A DNA stretch of 13,166 bases from Methanobacteriota archaeon (GTDB taxonomy: Archaea; Thermoplasmatota; Poseidoniia; Poseidoniales; Poseidoniaceae): contig WTIV01000151.1 in the NCBI GenBank assembly GCA_011525095.1, positions 1,403 through 14,568 of the forward strand. Direction: 5' to 3'. The position numbers and the translations under genes are program-made. Under the pieces are notes generated by a model. That model saw only the letters and a list, made by a program, of their open reading frames with translations, had not been told where the DNA came from and did no database searches. Below, piece by piece: positions 1 to 6,540 of this stretch (positions are counted from its first letter, which is position 1; the number at the start of each line of letters is the position of its first letter).

Positions 1-525
1 ATGTACCACATTTACGTTGATGGTTCCTGTCTCGGGAATCAAAATGTGGATGAAGAAACCCCAGCAGGATGGGGAGTTGTTGTTATCACAGGCTCAAATG
101 ACCTCGGCAGAGGTAACGGAGAAATCTTCCACGAGTTTAACGGGAGAGTAATCACAGATCCTGATGAATCCAAATTCATAGGTGCCGAAGTTGGCTCAAA
201 TAATACAGCTGAATTAACCGCCTTCGCAGAGGCTTTACGTTGGGCGTTGAGCGAAGGTGGTGACTCTGAAATTGTAATCAAGACCGATTCTCAATATGCA
301 GGTAATCAAGCAACTGGTAATTGGAAAGCAAAAGCGAATCGCGAATTGGTCGCTCATGTTCAAGCCCTTTGGAATGAGGTCTCACAATTGCGAGATTTAT
401 CTTGGGACCACGTCAAGGCTCACAGTGGACATAGGTGGAATGAGAGGGCAGACCATCTTGCGATAAGGGCTGCAAATAATGAGGCTCCAATGTCCCTTTC
501 TTTTTGGAAACCAGGTCAGCGTTGA
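1..525 (+). CDS. rnhA: Ribonuclease HI
   Basis: Type 1 RNase H, an endonuclease that cuts the RNA strand of RNA-DNA hybrids (R-loops, primers) in the cytoplasm. The 174-residue product has the family's four acidic catalytic residues in order: D7 in YVDGSC, E71 in NNTAEL, D96 in KTDSQYA and D151 in NERADHLA. H144 sits where the E. coli catalytic-loop histidine lies. There is no N-terminal hybrid-binding domain, so it is the short catalytic form. The stretch between the first strands and E71 (about residues 31-66) is longer than in E. coli RNase HI. The window begins exactly at the ATG, so an upstream in-frame start and the promoter cannot be assessed. Its last 10 bases overlap the 3' end of the convergent galU-like gene. 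Family assignment is secure. Confidence 0.93.
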   Translation: MYHIYVDGSCLGNQNVDEETPAGWGVVVITGSNDLGRGNGEIFHEFNGRVITDPDESKFIGAEVGSNNTAELTAFAEALRWALSEGGDSEIVIKTDSQYAGNQATGNWKAKANRELVAHVQALWNEVSQLRDLSWDHVKAHSGHRWNERADHLAIRAANNEAPMSLSFWKPGQR

Positions 526-1373
526 AGTCTATCTTTCAGCCAATCTCTAAAATCCTGTGAAAGGTCTTGCCTTCTCAGAGCATAATCGATTTGCCCCTTT
601 AGCCAAGATAATGGCGTTCCAGAATCATACCATTGGAATCCTTCTAAGTGGACTCCTACCAAGCCACTATTTCCCATCCAATGCTTCTGAACTTCTATTG
701 ATTGAAGTTCACCAAATTTCTCGTAACTGTACTCGTTTAGTAATTCAGCTGTATCCTCACTAAACACGTACCTTCCGCAAAGTACCAAATTCGATGGAGC
801 GGATTCTCTACTTGGCTTCTCAACTATGGCTTTGACTAAATCCCCTTCCATGGAAACTACCCCGTAGTTTTCCGGGTCATCGACGGCTGCTAAACCAACA
901 CATGGTAGCTGGGTTTGTTTGAACTTTTCAACAAGAATTTTTGATGCATTCGAGGGTGAGTAATTAGACACACCTGAATATGAATCCAGTAAGATGTTAT
1001 CACCAAGTAGGACCATGAAAGGCCCTGTAATTGAGTCGAGTGCACAACTCAGAGCATCCCCAAATCCTTTGGGCACATGTTGGACATGCACATTTACCTC
1101 TACGTCATTGAAAGGGGAGAGTAACTCCTCGTCAATATCTAATCTCTTTGGAGATAGCCAAGAATTATCAGAAAGTATGCTAGAAAAATCCTTACTTGGA
1201 GATGTGATTATGTGGATTCTTTTTGCACCTGCATGAACTGCTTCTCTTGCAAGGTGGGTCATAGCAGGAATGTCGACCAGAGGTAACATTTCTTTTGCGA
1301 TAGCTGAACTTGCTGGCAGCATTCTAGAACCAATGCCGCCCGCTACAATCACAGCATCTTCAACTTCCGCCAT
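516..1373 (-). CDS. galU: GalU-type sugar-1-phosphate nucleotidyltransferase
   Basis: Probable UTP--glucose-1-phosphate uridylyltransferase, making UDP-glucose for glycan and glycolipid synthesis; a dTTP-using relative is possible. The 285 residues match GalU along the whole length. The nucleotide loop is GGIGSR (12-17), followed by KEMLPLVD (27-34) with the activating lysine K27. GFGDAL (103-108) and the metal-binding GDN (124-126) come next, then VEKP (184-187) followed by the NLVLCGRYVF segment typical of GalU, and a final WYDSGTPLSWLKG segment. One deviation: the usual LPxTK after the loop reads LPASS (19-23). The ATG at 1373 is the only sensible start because the catalytic loop begins at residue 11; no strong Shine-Dalgarno is close. 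It is divergent from the membrane gene at 1427 and convergent with rnhA. Family is sure; sugar and nucleotide specificity are inferred. Confidence 0.88.
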   Translation of the reverse strand: MAEVEDAVIVAGGIGSRMLPASSAIAKEMLPLVDIPAMTHLAREAVHAGAKRIHIITSPSKDFSSILSDNSWLSPKRLDIDEELLSPFNDVEVNVHVQHVPKGFGDALSCALDSITGPFMVLLGDNILLDSYSGVSNYSPSNASKILVEKFKQTQLPCVGLAAVDDPENYGVVSMEGDLVKAIVEKPSRESAPSNLVLCGRYVFSEDTAELLNEYSYEKFGELQSIEVQKHWMGNSGLVGVHLEGFQWYDSGTPLSWLKGQIDYALRRQDLSQDFRDWLKDRLQR

Positions 1374-1426
1374 AATGTATCTAACATCTCCATTCCTTTC
1401 AAGCGTCGCGGCCTGTAGGAGTGTTC
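1374..1426. promoter_or_regulatory. Short divergent intergenic spacer
   Basis: Fifty-three bases separate the ATG of the minus-strand galU-like gene from the ATG of the plus-strand membrane gene. Both promoters must lie here or inside the opposing gene. I see no convincing TATA box. The only recognisable signal is GGAG at 1418-1421, five bases before the ATG at 1427, which supports that start over the GTG at 1421. Confidence 0.4.
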
Positions 1427-1834
1427 ATGGGGGAAAAGCCGGAGTGGAGAGGCTTTGCCGCCATAGGCACAATACTGGTGGCGATTACGTTCACCGACCT
1501 TTCTCCAAAAGGCCCGTGGAACGATGCTACATTTACTTCTGGCTCAATCGGATTAATTGGACTTAGTTTCATCTATTTGGCTTGGTTTAGGCTTACCTTT
1601 GAGAAGAAGGGAGTTGTTCCTACCCTTGATCTGTGGAGAGACCCAGGTCAAACATCTCTGACGGTTATGGGGGTAGGTATCGTAACTCTGGGCATTGCAT
1701 ATGCTGTGGGAAGAATTGAGTTCTTTCCTGAACCAGCAGGCCTTATTCTATCCTTGATCGGTCTGCTAGTGACCACAAATGGATTCTATGTTTGGATGTC
1801 AACAGAGGGTCCGTTATCCAGTGAAGAAGAATGA
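1427..1834 (+). CDS. Small four-helix membrane protein, unknown function
   Basis: A 135-residue hydrophobic protein of no family I recognise. Four likely membrane helices lie at about residues 9-24, 39-57, 76-95 and 103-123. The loop between helices 2 and 3 is polar and charged (about 58-74, containing EKKGV and LWRDPGQ). The tail is short and acidic, ending SSEEE. No signal-peptide cleavage site or catalytic motif is visible. An in-frame GTG lies two codons upstream at 1421, but the ATG at 1427 has GGAG at 5-base spacing and is preferred. Its stop codon (1832-1834) directly abuts the stop codon of the convergent gene (1835-1837) with no intervening base, so its transcript must end inside that gene. 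Confidence 0.75.
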   Translation: MGEKPEWRGFAAIGTILVAITFTDLSPKGPWNDATFTSGSIGLIGLSFIYLAWFRLTFEKKGVVPTLDLWRDPGQTSLTVMGVGIVTLGIAYAVGRIEFFPEPAGLILSLIGLLVTTNGFYVWMSTEGPLSSEEE

Positions 1835-3760
1835 TTACTCTTCCTCAGAGTAATCCTGTTTCTTCATCATAACTGCGAGATAAATCAGCAAAGATAGAAT
1901 GAGAATACTTAGTATTGTCACAGCTACTACGTCTGACGACTCTTTGCCTTTGTTTCCTTGACGATCGTGGTCGTCATCGTCATCGTCATCAACCGTATTT
2001 CGAGAGTTATTCGATTCGTAGACTGATTCGACATAATTCCATGATATAATGAAAGTAATCTCTTGAACACCATCTGAAATTAGGCCTCCGCACTCCTCGC
2101 CGGATTGGTTTGCGTTGAACGTTAATGTCCAATCCATTTCTGCATGAATTGAGGTGTTATCACCAGCTATACCATAGCACGAGATATTTTCTACAGAGTA
2201 AGATGTTGAAATCACAAGTATGTCGTTTTGGTCCATTTCTCCCAAAGAAATCATCGAGCCATCTGTAATGTTCTCTCTAATTCCTGAAGATGTAATTACT
2301 TGAGCACTGAAGGAAATCTCAACCTCTTCAACAACTTCGTCGGTCTCACGTATGGGACTTGATAGAGAGTTCAGGTCCAGTACAAGTGTCTCATCGTGCC
2401 AAACTTCCTGTCCAGAACCCCAGACAGCATCGATTGTTACTGCATACCAAGCCTCATCCTGTGGGTTGAGAGGATTGTGAGATGCCTGCTCATTTGATAG
2501 GTTAACCGAGGCTAATTCCTCTACGTCTTGAAGGGAGGTTATTGGTCCAGTGAATGAACGCCATACCCTCGCTACTGCTTCTGAATTCCCTGTTTCATCA
2601 TCCCAAGTAATTACAATGGTTCCGTCACCATACCTTTCAACATCCAAGTTAGTGACGGTTGCAATTTCGATAGTTGATTCAATCACCGGTTCTGAAACCG
2701 GTGATGCTTCTGTCAATTCTACGATTTCATTTCCTGCTGAATCTTGTAATGTTATTGCATACCATGACTGTCTGTGTTCGCCAAATGGAACTTGAACAGC
2801 GGTAGAGGAGAGGCTTGCATCTACCGATTCAATGAATGTACTAGAATCGATCATATCCAATTCCTTGTCACTCCGATAGATGTTTATGACCAAGTCATCA
2901 TCATCCACTCCAACTCCCCAATCAATAGTGGTAGTATCTGAGATTGGGTCGAATACAGCGCTAAGCTCGCCAATGAAGAGTGGGGCAACATTATCCTCCC
3001 ATACTGGAGAAATCAATGTGTTTGAGCCAAGGAATCTAGTATCTTCAGATGTGGGATATAATAAGGTGACTGAGTAGTAAATCTCTCTTTCAATCGATGT
3101 CCCTGAATGGTCGATTTGGTAGGTTGTAGTTCCGGCAGGTATGCTACTGCTGACAATTGTCTTTGAGATCTCATTCCAGCTTTCTCTGTTAGCTGGAGAT
3201 TCGTGGCTGTAAATCATGATTGAATGATTCATGTCTAATCCTGTTGGATAATCCCAAGTCAAATCAGTAATTCCATCAGAGTAACTTGCAGACAAATTTT
3301 CAACAGAGGCTATTGGAGATGTGTCTTGAAGAATGAAATAATCAGATGCGATGATATTATACACGTCGTTGTCGAAATTCTGCTGGTCTACTATCCAATA
3401 ATCATAGTAGTAATAATTGGATGGATTTGGATAATGATTTAGGGTTATCGAAGACCCAGAGCATTCTGAATTTAGGTCTCCTATATCGCAAATTTTCACA
3501 CCAGTCGCAACAATTTCAATTATCTCTGGAGCATCGGTTTGGTGAACCCTAATTATGACTAATTCAGTAGTTTTTAGATCATCAAGAAGTGAAGAATTGA
3601 CTGTTTCGGGGGCCCAGATGGTGATTGTGGTCATTTCACTAACACTGTCATGTGTAACTTCCATGGTGATTCCAGATGATTGGTCCAAACCTTCAGCGTA
3701 GGTTACCAGAGGGATGTATGAGAGTAGAAGCAAACTGACAAACAAGACTGCGCTGCGCAT
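1835..3760 (-). CDS. Secreted, membrane-anchored protein with fibronectin-III-like domains
   Basis: A 641-residue envelope protein exposed outside the cell. Residues 1-22 form a signal peptide, with likely cleavage after TYA. At least three repeated beta-sandwich units with fibronectin-III character follow at about 149-255, 258-355 and 365-465. Each has a TW or DW strand motif (LTWDYP, IDWGVG, ITWDDE) and a late aromatic strand (YYSVTL, WYAITL, WYAVTI). A first domain (about 25-148) and a cysteine-containing last domain (about 480-580) are also predicted beta-rich. A hydrophilic stalk with seven consecutive Asp (591-597) precedes one transmembrane helix (about 610-631) and a short charged tail. 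About nine N-x-S/T sequons fit archaeal N-glycosylation. It lies 36 bp after the HEAT-like gene, and no Shine-Dalgarno precedes its ATG. Role unknown; adhesion or surface-layer association is a guess. Confidence 0.8.
   Translation of the reverse strand: MRSAVLFVSLLLLSYIPLVTYAEGLDQSSGITMEVTHDSVSEMTTITIWAPETVNSSLLDDLKTTELVIIRVHQTDAPEIIEIVATGVKICDIGDLNSECSGSSITLNHYPNPSNYYYYDYWIVDQQNFDNDVYNIIASDYFILQDTSPIASVENLSASYSDGITDLTWDYPTGLDMNHSIMIYSHESPANRESWNEISKTIVSSSIPAGTTTYQIDHSGTSIEREIYYSVTLLYPTSEDTRFLGSNTLISPVWEDNVAPLFIGELSAVFDPISDTTTIDWGVGVDDDDLVINIYRSDKELDMIDSSTFIESVDASLSSTAVQVPFGEHRQSWYAITLQDSAGNEIVELTEASPVSEPVIESTIEIATVTNLDVERYGDGTIVITWDDETGNSEAVARVWRSFTGPITSLQDVEELASVNLSNEQASHNPLNPQDEAWYAVTIDAVWGSGQEVWHDETLVLDLNSLSSPIRETDEVVEEVEISFSAQVITSSGIRENITDGSMISLGEMDQNDILVISTSYSVENISCYGIAGDNTSIHAEMDWTLTFNANQSGEECGGLISDGVQEITFIISWNYVESVYESNNSRNTVDDDDDDDHDRQGNKGKESSDVVAVTILSILILSLLIYLAVMMKKQDYSEEE
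1966..1991 (-). repeat. Tandem Asp-codon repeat (GAT/GAC run)
   Basis: A short trinucleotide-like run, reading GATGAC repeatedly on the minus strand, encodes the seven-Asp stretch plus the following HD in the stalk of the secreted protein. It is low-complexity coding sequence just outside the membrane helix. Such runs can vary in length by replication slippage and can bind divalent cations; neither is shown here. Confidence 0.6.
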
Positions 3761-3796
3761 GGATGATGATGCTGGGCTGTATTGATGAGTTTTGCG

Positions 3797-5263
3797 TCAA
3801 TCGAGGAAACCCATATCATCGAGCATATTCAATGCATCATCTAATTCAGGAAGTTCTCCTTCAGTCATATCAGAAACGTGAATTTCGGGGCGCTCTGGCG
3901 TGGTTGGTTGGTCTGCCTTCCCGACTAGCCATTGTTGCCATTGTGCTACCCTCTCTTCATCCTTAACGCGCATTGGCGCCCACAAGCCTTCAATATCGAG
4001 GCCATCAAGAGAGCGTAGAGTTGCCGCAAATCTATCTGCGTCAACCTCATCCATTCTCATCAATAATTCCCGTAATCTTGTCAAAACGGTCTCGTCACCA
4101 TCCGCCCAAAGTTTTGGAATAATTTCTCGAGCATCCTCTGAAAATTCCTCTAGGTAATCTCGAATGGTGTAAACTAAATTCCTGCGAACGATTCTAGATT
4201 TATGGCCACACAGTTCTGCAATCTTATCAGCCCACATCTCCTTGTCGATGAACCTCAAATCTCCAACAGTAGCGCTTGCTGCAGCTAATACGCTTTCATC
4301 TTCATCCTCTAACATTCCGTTTAGGAGTGGTATTGCATCGGTGGTAATCCTTCTGAAAAGCCTAGTTAGAACATCGGCCATTGCCCTCCGGGTTAGAAGA
4401 TCTTCTCTCTCATGCAAAATTCTGATGCACTCTAGTGCTGAATCTTTGTCACCCTCAATTAGTTTCGCTAAACATAGTACTACTCTGCTAGATACCTCTT
4501 GAGATGGATCTGCAGCTCTGCGAATTAGAATCTGTGGAATTCCAAGAGGCTGAAGCAATTCCTTCCTCTCAAGCAATAATCTGCACCACTCAATCAGAAG
4601 TTTTCTGCGCTCTTCTCCGCTATTTTCTAACTGCTCCATCATCCACTTCGCAGCATCAGCTCCTGCTTCATGTGCTACAACTGAAGTGGTTCTAGGAACC
4701 ATACCATGCGGATTCCAATCCAAACTTGCATTGGTAACATCCGGCTGAGTATGCCATGTGCCTGGTCTTTCAGCGAGCGCTATGGACTCAACGAGGTGGT
4801 ATCCTTGGTGAACAGACTGACCATGTGATTCTGTGCAAAGTCCGTTGATTAGTGCAACTGAAAGCCACCATCTGTCTGCATCTGGGCTTGATTGGTCAAG
4901 TGCTTGAGCAAGCCATTCGGTTGCTATTGCGAACTGCAACCTTTCTGTAAGCACGTCCAATCTTTTCATCAACCACTTTTCGTGTATCTCGAATGGATCG
5001 TCTGAAAGATTCATGCGATGAGGAACGATTAAATCGACAACTATTGCTAGGTGGCGGTCAAACATTCCGCGGTCTGCTTGAAGCAAACCAACACCCATTT
5101 CGATAATCCTGTCTTGGTCCTTGGGATGGACTGTGGGGAAGTCTGGGTCACTCAGTGGTGGAAACGGCAGTGGCCATGATTTCAGACCGAGTTCAATGGA
5201 CGCCGCTAAGCATTCGCATAGAGATTCCAGAACACTCTCTGATACTCTGTTCCTACTTTTCAT
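3797..5263 (-). CDS. HEAT-repeat-like helical protein, unknown function
   Basis: A 488-residue, probably cytoplasmic, almost wholly helical protein with no signal peptide or membrane segment. From about residue 215 to 420 it shows successive helix pairs in HEAT/armadillo style: repeated blocks such as DPSQEVSSRVVLCLAKL, DEDESVLAAASATVGDL and HKSRIVRRNLVYTIRDYL, with the D-x-x-x-V-R/L-x-x-A spacing. The N-terminal half (about 1-200) is helical without a family I can name. The end is distinct: a Pro-rich linker (about 452-465), then an acidic and hydrophobic tail containing LDDALNMLDDMGFLD. HEAT proteins are scaffolds for protein binding. It starts 42 bp after the tfb stop and may be cotranscribed with tfb, or driven separately from the palindrome-bearing gap. 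No catalytic motif is visible, so function cannot be assigned. Confidence 0.78.
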   Translation of the reverse strand: MKSRNRVSESVLESLCECLAASIELGLKSWPLPFPPLSDPDFPTVHPKDQDRIIEMGVGLLQADRGMFDRHLAIVVDLIVPHRMNLSDDPFEIHEKWLMKRLDVLTERLQFAIATEWLAQALDQSSPDADRWWLSVALINGLCTESHGQSVHQGYHLVESIALAERPGTWHTQPDVTNASLDWNPHGMVPRTTSVVAHEAGADAAKWMMEQLENSGEERRKLLIEWCRLLLERKELLQPLGIPQILIRRAADPSQEVSSRVVLCLAKLIEGDKDSALECIRILHEREDLLTRRAMADVLTRLFRRITTDAIPLLNGMLEDEDESVLAAASATVGDLRFIDKEMWADKIAELCGHKSRIVRRNLVYTIRDYLEEFSEDAREIIPKLWADGDETVLTRLRELLMRMDEVDADRFAATLRSLDGLDIEGLWAPMRVKDEERVAQWQQWLVGKADQPTTPERPEIHVSDMTEGELPELDDALNMLDDMGFLD

Positions 5264-5287
5264 TCAAGCCACTTCCCAAAAGTGCTC

Positions 5288-5303
5288 CAATCCCTAGGGA
5301 TTG
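5288..5303. promoter_or_regulatory. Perfect 16-bp palindrome between tfb and the HEAT-like gene
   Basis: CAATCCCTAGGGATTG equals its own reverse complement over all 16 bases. It starts two bases past the tfb stop codon and ends 24 bases before the ATG of the HEAT-like gene. As DNA it looks like a dimeric regulator site. As RNA it could fold to a 6-bp stem with a CUAG loop. A weaker 5-bp inverted repeat (CACTT 5270-5274, AAGTG 5280-5284) lies between it and that ATG. No oligo-T run follows on the minus strand, so a classic terminator is not indicated. Function is inference. Confidence 0.4.
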
Positions 5304-5305
5304 CC

Positions 5306-6235
5306 TCAAATGTCCAGTTCGATATTCAGGTTCTGAATAAGTTCCTTGTATCGGTTACGGATTGTAACTTCTGTTACACCAGCAACTTCTGCTACTTCGC
5401 GCTGTGTTCTGCGCTTTCCGCAAAGAACGCTTGCAATGTAGATGATTGATGCCGCAATACCGGTTGGTCCACGGCCACTGGTAAGTTCCTTCTCTTGTGC
5501 AGCCTTGATGAGTTCGTGTGCTTTTGCTTCGACTTCAGCATCTAGGCCCAAACCTGAACAGAATCTTGAGATGTAGTCTTCAGGCCCTGTAGGCATGATC
5601 TTCATCTTTAGTTCACGAACCATGAATCTGTAGGTTCTACCGATTTCCTTTCGACCGGTTCTGCTCGCTTGTCCAATTTCGTCTAGAGTTCTTGGAACAC
5701 CACATTGTCGGCACGCTGCGTAAAGTGATGCTGCTGCAACCCCTTCGATTGAGCGGCCACGAATTAACCTCTTTTCTACTGCCTTCTTGTAGTTAACAGC
5801 TGCAGCTTCTCTTACAGACTTTGGAAGTTCAAGTCGGCTGGCCATCCTGTCTAATTCTGCTAGAGCCATTGCAAGGTTTCTCTCTGTTGCGTTAGATACG
5901 CGAGATCTCTTTTGCCACTTACGCATTCGATAGAATTGTGAACGGTATCTGGAGTTGATTGTTTTTCCAGAGTAATCCTTGTTCTGCCAGTCGATATCGG
6001 TTGACAATCCCTTGTCGTGCAGCATTACCGTCATTGGAGCACCGGTACGTGCACGCTGGTCGCCTTGTTCAGGAGAGAATACTCTCCATTCTGCGCCTTG
6101 GTCAATTACATTGTCTTCTAAAACTAAACCGCAATCATCACACACGACTTCTCCACGAGTTTCGTCGCGTGATAGAGAACGGCTTCCACATTCTTGACAT
6201 TTTACAATGTCTTCTACATGCTGGTTATCTGCCAT
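5306..6235 (-). CDS. tfb: Transcription initiation factor B (TFB, archaeal TFIIB)
   Basis: General transcription factor that binds TBP-TATA-BRE DNA and recruits RNA polymerase to archaeal promoters. The 309-residue length is normal. The N-terminal zinc ribbon has four cysteines, C13, C16, C32 and C35 (CQEC, CDDC). The B-reader/linker region follows, with EWRVFSPEQ and RTGAPMT. Two cyclin folds follow, each with the diagnostic core: RGRSIEGVAAASLYAACR with a DEIGQAS segment, then GRGPTGIAASIIYIAS with a REVAEVAGVTEVTIRNRY helix-turn-helix for BRE contact. The ATG at 6235 has a GAGGATGTGAG stretch just upstream. It heads a minus-strand run with the HEAT-like and secreted genes. Inverted repeats upstream suggest regulation. 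Many archaea have several TFBs; whether this is the main one cannot be told here. Confidence 0.97.
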   Translation of the reverse strand: MADNQHVEDIVKCQECGSRSLSRDETRGEVVCDDCGLVLEDNVIDQGAEWRVFSPEQGDQRARTGAPMTVMLHDKGLSTDIDWQNKDYSGKTINSRYRSQFYRMRKWQKRSRVSNATERNLAMALAELDRMASRLELPKSVREAAAVNYKKAVEKRLIRGRSIEGVAAASLYAACRQCGVPRTLDEIGQASRTGRKEIGRTYRFMVRELKMKIMPTGPEDYISRFCSGLGLDAEVEAKAHELIKAAQEKELTSGRGPTGIAASIIYIASVLCGKRRTQREVAEVAGVTEVTIRNRYKELIQNLNIELDI

Positions 6236-6247
6236 AATCTCACATCC

Positions 6248-6269
6248 TCGGTAAAGACATGCTTACCGA
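6248..6269 (-). promoter_or_regulatory. Inverted repeat in the tfb leader
   Basis: TCGGTAA (6248-6254) and TTACCGA (6263-6269) are exact reverse complements separated by 8 bases. They lie 13-34 bases before the tfb ATG, just before the purine-rich ribosome-binding stretch. If transcription starts near 6270-6278, as the putative TATA box predicts, the repeat would open the mRNA as a 7-bp hairpin next to the ribosome site. It could equally be a protein-binding site. Confidence 0.4.
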
Positions 6270-6280
6270 ATAATTAGCAA

Positions 6281-6298
6281 AACCCTCCAACGAGGGTT
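6281..6298 (-). promoter_or_regulatory. Inverted repeat between the tfb TATA candidate and start
   Basis: AACCCTC (6281-6287) and GAGGGTT (6292-6298) are exact reverse complements around CAAC. The repeat directly abuts the TATA candidate. In that position a bound regulator would block preinitiation complex assembly, so it is an operator candidate. It is not T-rich and does not follow a gene, so a terminator is unlikely. Confidence 0.38.
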
Positions 6299-6305
6299 AT
6301 TTAAA
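6298..6305 (-). promoter_or_regulatory. Candidate TATA box for tfb
   Basis: Read on the minus strand this is TTTAAATA, a fair match to the archaeal box A. It lies about 65 bases before the tfb ATG. With the usual 25-27 base spacing, transcription would start around 6270-6278 and give a leader of roughly 35-43 bases. Based on motif and position only. Confidence 0.4.
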
Positions 6306-6530
6306 CAATTCGGCGGCACGGTTAATACCCTTTCTATGCTAATTTACCTTCCGTACAGCGTTTTTAATAAATACGAGTTTATCTCCAATTTACACAAATT
6401 CACTTCGCCGTTAATGAATAATTTATTTGAATAATGTAGTTTAATTTATTTTGTTTCTAACATAATTAGAATGTACCGCTCAATCTCGATATCCGAACCC
6501 GTTATACCCCAAGTCCACCTGAAAGAATTC

Positions 6531-6535
6531 GGTGA
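6531..6535 (+). promoter_or_regulatory. Shine-Dalgarno deciding the aconitase-family start
   Basis: GGTGA, part of the archaeal consensus GGAGGTGAT, sits five bases before the ATG at 6541. The in-frame GTG at 6532 lies inside this motif, so it is part of the ribosome site, not the start. Confidence 0.6.
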
Positions 6536-6540
6536 GAGGT

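Larger units (their letters stand above)
6236..6540. promoter_or_regulatory. Divergent intergenic region between tfb and the aconitase-family gene
   Basis: About 305 bases without a gene, the largest gap in the window. The tfb side holds two inverted repeats and a TATA candidate. The centre (about 6355-6475) is very AT-rich. On the plus strand, TTTAATTTATT near 6440-6450 is a weak TATA candidate for the enzyme gene and would imply a leader of around 70 bases; GTTATA at 6501-6506 is an alternative that would give a very short leader. I find no tRNA, no convincing open reading frame and no long stable RNA fold by eye. Confidence 0.6.

Noticed and set aside
1270..1566. Plus-strand frame of 98 codons crossing the galU start and the membrane gene
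   Set aside because: It overlaps the GalU catalytic loop in antisense and the membrane gene out of frame; no domain or ribosome site supports it.
1966..1991. Repeat run considered as a CRISPR or intergenic tandem repeat
   Set aside because: It is in frame within the secreted protein and simply encodes consecutive Asp residues; there are no spacers.
6268..6435. Three copies of GAATAAT (6268, 6416, 6429) as a regulatory repeat
   Set aside because: Seven-base AT-only-type words recur easily in such AT-rich sequence; spacing is irregular.
6355..6475. AT-rich stretch considered as a replication origin
   Set aside because: No origin recognition box-like repeats and no orc1/cdc6 gene in the window; AT-richness fits a divergent promoter.
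6516..6534. CACC/GGTG pairing that could hide the ribosome site of the aconitase-family gene
   Set aside because: Only four base pairs around an 11-base loop, too weak to claim a switch.
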